A DNA stretch of 64,000 nt from NCBI RefSeq assembly GCF_022829405.1, contig NZ_JAKSXW010000134.1, forward strand, positions 62,001 through 126,000. Direction: 5' to 3'. Position 1 is the first letter of the stretch; each line of letters opens with the position of its first letter. The DNA is from Methylobacterium sp. J-076. Its GTDB lineage: Bacteria > Pseudomonadota > Alphaproteobacteria > Rhizobiales > Beijerinckiaceae. Both the position numbers and the translations under genes were made by a program. Below are positions 61,141 to 64,000 of the stretch, piece by piece. The notes under the pieces are model-generated. The model did no database searches, was not told the DNA's origin, and was given only the letters and a program-made list of their open reading frames with translations.

Positions 61141-62991
61141 TCACACCGACTGACCGGCCGCCTTCTCCTGCCGGGCGGCATCCCGCTTCTCCGGCTCGGC
61201 CCGCGGCAGGGCCTTGCCCACCGTCCGCCGCGCCCGGAAGACCGGCTTCGCCTCCCCCTCGCGCTTCTTGAGGAGGGTCCGGTACTCGTCCCGGCGCTCG
61301 TGGATCGAGGCGATGACGAGGCCCATGGGCACCCCGACATCCACCAGCACCGCCTCCGACAGCTGCAGCGAGGCCTCGATCGTCTCGGGCACCGCGTCGT
61401 CCACGCCGAGCTCGTACAGGGCCGCCGCGTGCCGGGCGTCGCGGGCGCGGGCGACGATGGTGAGGTCCGGCCGCTCGCTCCGGGCGGCGGTGACCGCCTC
61501 CTCCACCGAACGGGGCGTGTCGAGGGTGACGACGAGGGCGCGGGCGGTGTCGATGCCGCTGTGGCGCAGGATCTCGACGTTGCCGGAATCGCCGAAATAG
61601 ACCGGCGCCCCGGCCCGGCGCTGCTCGGCGACCCGGGCGGCGTCCGAGTCGAGGGCGATGTAGGGGATGCGGTGGCGGGCGAGCATCTCGCCCACCTGCC
61701 GGCCGACCCGCCCGTAGCCGGCGATGATCACCCGGTTCTCGACCTTCTCGGGCAGGGGCTCGGCCACCACGCGCCCCTTGGCGGTGGCGGCGGCGTGCCG
61801 GGCCATCCGGCGGCCGAGGGAGGCCAGCGCCGGGATCAGGATCATCGTCACCGTGGTGACGATCAGGGCGGCGGCCCCGACCTCCTCCGGCACGAGGCCC
61901 GTGGCCATGGCGCCGCCGATCAGCACGAAGGCGAACTCGCCCCCCGGCCCGAGGAGCAGGGCCGTCTCCAGCGCCACCGGCCGCGACAGGCCGAGCACCG
62001 GCCCGGCCATCACCACCACGCCGGCCTTGATGAGGACCAGCGCCAGGGACAGGCCGAGGATCGCCCCCGGCGAGGCCATGAGCTGGGCCGGATCGAGGTT
62101 CATCCCCACCGAGACGAAGAACACCCCGAGCAGAAGGCCCTTGAACGGGTCGATCGTCGCCTCGATCGCCCGGCGGTACTCGGTCTCGGCGAGCAGCAGC
62201 CCGGCGACGAAGGCGCCCAGCGTCATCGACAGGCCGCTCGCCGCCGCCGTCAGCGCCGTGCCGACGATGACGAGGAGGCAGGCCGCCATGAACAGTTCCG
62301 TCGAGCGGGTGCGGGCGACGAGCTGGAACAGCGGGCGCAGGGCGAGCCGCCCGGCCACCACGATCAGCACCAGGGCCACCGCCGCCTGCCCGAGGGCCAG
62401 CGCCAGGGCGAGGCCCTTGTCCCCGCCCGTGTCCTGGCCGAGCACGGCGATGGCGAACAGCACGGGGGCCACCGCGAGGTCTTGGAACAGCAGCACGGCG
62501 AAGCTCGCCCGCCCCGTCGGCGTGTTGAGCCGCCGCTGCTCGGCCAGCACCGGCAGCACCACCGCCGTGGACGACAGGGCGAGCCCGATGCCCACGATCA
62601 CCGCCCCGGTCAGGGGCACGTCGAGCCCGAACAGGATGGCGGCCAGGATCAGGGTCGAGCAGCCGGTCTGCAGGGCGCCGAGGCCGAAGACGAGGCGGCG
62701 CAGGGTCCGCAGGCGCTCCCAGGACAGCTCGACCCCGATCATGAACATCAGGAAGATCACGCCGAACTCTGCGAGGTGCGAGATCTCCGTGCGGTTGCCG
62801 ATGGTGAACAGGTGGACCGAGGGCCACTGGGCCGCCAGCCGCCCGAGGCCGAAGGGGCCGAGCAGGGCGCCCGCGCCGATGAAGCCGAGTACCGGGGAGA
62901 TCCGCAGCCGGTGGAACAGCGGGACCACGATCCCCGCCGTGACGAGGAACAGGATCGCTTCCTTGTAGGAGCCGGTATGGACCTCTGGCAT
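61141..62991 (-). CDS. Kef-type monovalent cation/proton antiporter with RCK domain
   Basis: A 616-residue CPA2-family protein: about 12 membrane helices (LFHRLRISPVLGFIGAGALL; GIGLALSSTAVVLPVLAEQR; LLFQDLAVAPVLFAIAVLG) followed by an RCK/TrkA-N regulatory domain with NAD-binding VIIAGYGRVGRQVGEMLARH (about 420-440) and a charged tail (KREGEAKPVF). Such proteins exchange K+ for H+ and protect against electrophiles in some species; glutathione regulation (KefB/C) is possible but not shown by sequence. It stands alone. Confidence 0.9.
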   Translation of the reverse strand: MPEVHTGSYKEAILFLVTAGIVVPLFHRLRISPVLGFIGAGALLGPFGLGRLAAQWPSVHLFTIGNRTEISHLAEFGVIFLMFMIGVELSWERLRTLRRLVFGLGALQTGCSTLILAAILFGLDVPLTGAVIVGIGLALSSTAVVLPVLAEQRRLNTPTGRASFAVLLFQDLAVAPVLFAIAVLGQDTGGDKGLALALALGQAAVALVLIVVAGRLALRPLFQLVARTRSTELFMAACLLVIVGTALTAAASGLSMTLGAFVAGLLLAETEYRRAIEATIDPFKGLLLGVFFVSVGMNLDPAQLMASPGAILGLSLALVLIKAGVVVMAGPVLGLSRPVALETALLLGPGGEFAFVLIGGAMATGLVPEEVGAAALIVTTVTMILIPALASLGRRMARHAAATAKGRVVAEPLPEKVENRVIIAGYGRVGRQVGEMLARHRIPYIALDSDAARVAEQRRAGAPVYFGDSGNVEILRHSGIDTARALVVTLDTPRSVEEAVTAARSERPDLTIVARARDARHAAALYELGVDDAVPETIEASLQLSEAVLVDVGVPMGLVIASIHERRDEYRTLLKKREGEAKPVFRARRTVGKALPRAEPEKRDAARQEKAAGQSV

Positions 62992-63268
62992 CGGCGGCGG
63001 CTCGAACCTCGTCTCGTCGGGGATGCCCGGATGGCGCCGCGATCATGGGCGCCGGAGGCCCCGCGGGCAACCGCCGTCCGGCCTGGACCGTGCCGAAAAG
63101 CACGCTGCCGGAACCGGGGGTTGCACCGTCTGGCGCCGACGATCCGCCCCGGATGGCGGACGGCAGCCGATGAGGCATTTGCGCCCACGGGGCAGGACTT
63201 GCGCCGCACCGCATGGACGCGGCGCAAAAACGGCACAATGCCCGCATAGGGAAACAATCGAGGGTTAA

Positions 63269-64000
63269 ATGCGCCCGATCCGCAATCGAGCGCCGCGTGT
63301 GACGAGGCCGATGAATTCGCTGAAGTCGATCTTCTCACGGACCGGTCGGGTCGTGAACGCCCCGCCGAGCCGCGAGATCGCCCGTGAGCGCCGGGAGTGG
63401 AGGCTCGAATCCGACCGGTGGCGCCACCAGCGGCACGTGGAGAAGGGCTACCGCATCAAGTGGGGCTACGTCGCCATCGCCTATCTGGTGGAGTTCATGG
63501 TGATCGGCGCCTCGCTGGCGGGCGCATGGCTCTTCGCGGGCGTCTACAGCGACGGCGACTGGCACGCCTTCTACTTCATGCTGCTAGCGCCGCTGGTCTA
63601 CGCCGCGGTGGAGCTGTGCCGGGTGCCCCTGGGCATCCTGGCCCGCACGCAGCGCTCCGTGTTCGTGCGCGGGCTCGCGATCCTCGGGATCGTCTTCGCC
63701 GCGGGCGTCACCACGAAGTCCGTCTCGCAGCTCGGCGAGATGATGTTCCATCCCCGCCTGATGGAGGCGGCCCGCACCAAGACCGCCCTCAAGGATGCCC
63801 AGGCCGACCGCGCCACCATCAATGACCGGATCGGTGCCGCCGACGCCCGGGTGGCGCAGTACACCGCCGAGCTGGACCAGATCGAGAAGCGCGCCGCCGA
63901 CAACGCCCAGCAGCTCGCCGGCCTCCCGGCGCAGCGCTGCGAGCGGGTGTTCGGCACCAACTCGAAGGGCATGCGCTACCAGAACCTGAAATGCGTGGCC
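63269..64000 (+). CDS. Membrane/coiled-coil protein, unknown, 3' end beyond the window
   Basis: Open from ATG 63269 to the window edge (244 codons so far). A basic leader (SREIARERREWRLESDRWRH) precedes three hydrophobic segments: about 85 onward WGYVAIAYLVEFMVIGASLA, then FYFMLLAPLVYAAVELCRV and VRGLAILGIVFAAGVTT. A polar, coiled-coil-like region follows (DAQADRATINDRIGAADARV; LDQIEKRAADNAQQLAGLP). I do not recognise it. An in-frame ATG at 63311 is an alternative start. It diverges from the Kef-type gene; the 277-bp gap shows nothing else. Confidence 0.65.
   Translation, partial: MRPIRNRAPRVTRPMNSLKSIFSRTGRVVNAPPSREIARERREWRLESDRWRHQRHVEKGYRIKWGYVAIAYLVEFMVIGASLAGAWLFAGVYSDGDWHAFYFMLLAPLVYAAVELCRVPLGILARTQRSVFVRGLAILGIVFAAGVTTKSVSQLGEMMFHPRLMEAARTKTALKDAQADRATINDRIGAADARVAQYTAELDQIEKRAADNAQQLAGLPAQRCERVFGTNSKGMRYQNLKCVA

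Noticed and set aside
1..64000. tRNA or rRNA genes
   Set aside because: No cloverleaf-like T-loop (GTTCRANYC) with matching acceptor stem and no rRNA-like stretch noticed in the gaps; a covariance-model scan would be decisive.

Overview
The window is chromosomal DNA from a very GC-rich alphaproteobacterium of the Rhizobiales/Hyphomicrobiales type. Methylobacterium/Methylorubrum is the best guess. This rests on a nuo-birA-RNase J-epimerase-DUF1467 order I recall as typical of Rhizobiales, a giant apolipoprotein-like polar growth protein, a stand-alone Tlde1-domain protein, methylmalonyl-CoA epimerase and the style of the intergenic repeats. The genus is an inference, since no 16S rRNA or methanol dehydrogenase gene is present. 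I saw no tRNA, rRNA, insertion sequence, phage, CRISPR array or replication origin. The window opens inside nuoI and closes inside an unrecognised membrane/coiled-coil gene.

Layout. 1-6.7 kb: the 3' end of the complex I operon (nuoI fragment, J, K, L, M, N). 6.7-11.6 kb: birA, RNase J, methylmalonyl-CoA epimerase, a DUF1467 membrane protein and a sugar-type MFS carrier. 11.6-15.7 kb (minus strand): NudC, HIT, a secreted protein, a universal stress protein and an acyltransferase. 15.9-19.5 kb: a DUF4142 protein split by a glycine-rich stretch and followed by a clear terminator, carbonic anhydrase, a NUDIX hydrolase, a CitE-like lyase and dUTPase. 19.8-22.1 kb: a TonB-dependent receptor. 22.1-31 kb: a DUF815 ATPase, serS-surE-pcm, then on the opposite strand yajC-secD-secF with homologues of the complex I assembly factors NDUFAF3 and NDUFAF6. 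31-36 kb: a cupin protein, a Tlde1-domain protein, an AmpG-like permease, a FrmR-type regulator and a manganese catalase. 36-41 kb: mfd, a decayed brnT next to an intact brnA, a small unknown gene and sdhE. 41-43.6 kb: thiE-thiD and an XRE-cupin regulator. 43.7-47.6 kb: an Mla-type lipid transport operon (mlaE, mlaF, mlaD, PqiC-like lipoprotein). 47.7-50.5 kb: an MFS carrier, a CheZ-like phosphatase and DUF1489. 50.6-57.7 kb: a 2,369-residue apolipoprotein-like giant protein, most likely the Growth Pole Ring (GPR/RgsE) homologue, diverging from an Hpt protein. 58.4-64 kb: a 2Fe-2S ferredoxin, a CoxE-like VWA protein, an unknown small protein, a Kef-type antiporter and the truncated last gene.

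Shared themes. Complex I genes at the left edge have two putative complex I assembly factors 20 kb away. Envelope building recurs in GPR, Tlde1, AmpG, Mla and SecDF-YajC. Several families of palindromic intergenic repeats lie between genes, including inside the nuo, sec and mla operons. The most interesting items are the GPR homologue with its 33-bp tandem array, the DUF4142 protein interrupted by a glycine-rich stretch, the decayed brnT beside an intact brnA, the catalytically blank phytoene-synthase homologue, and a seven-run G-quadruplex candidate upstream of yajC.
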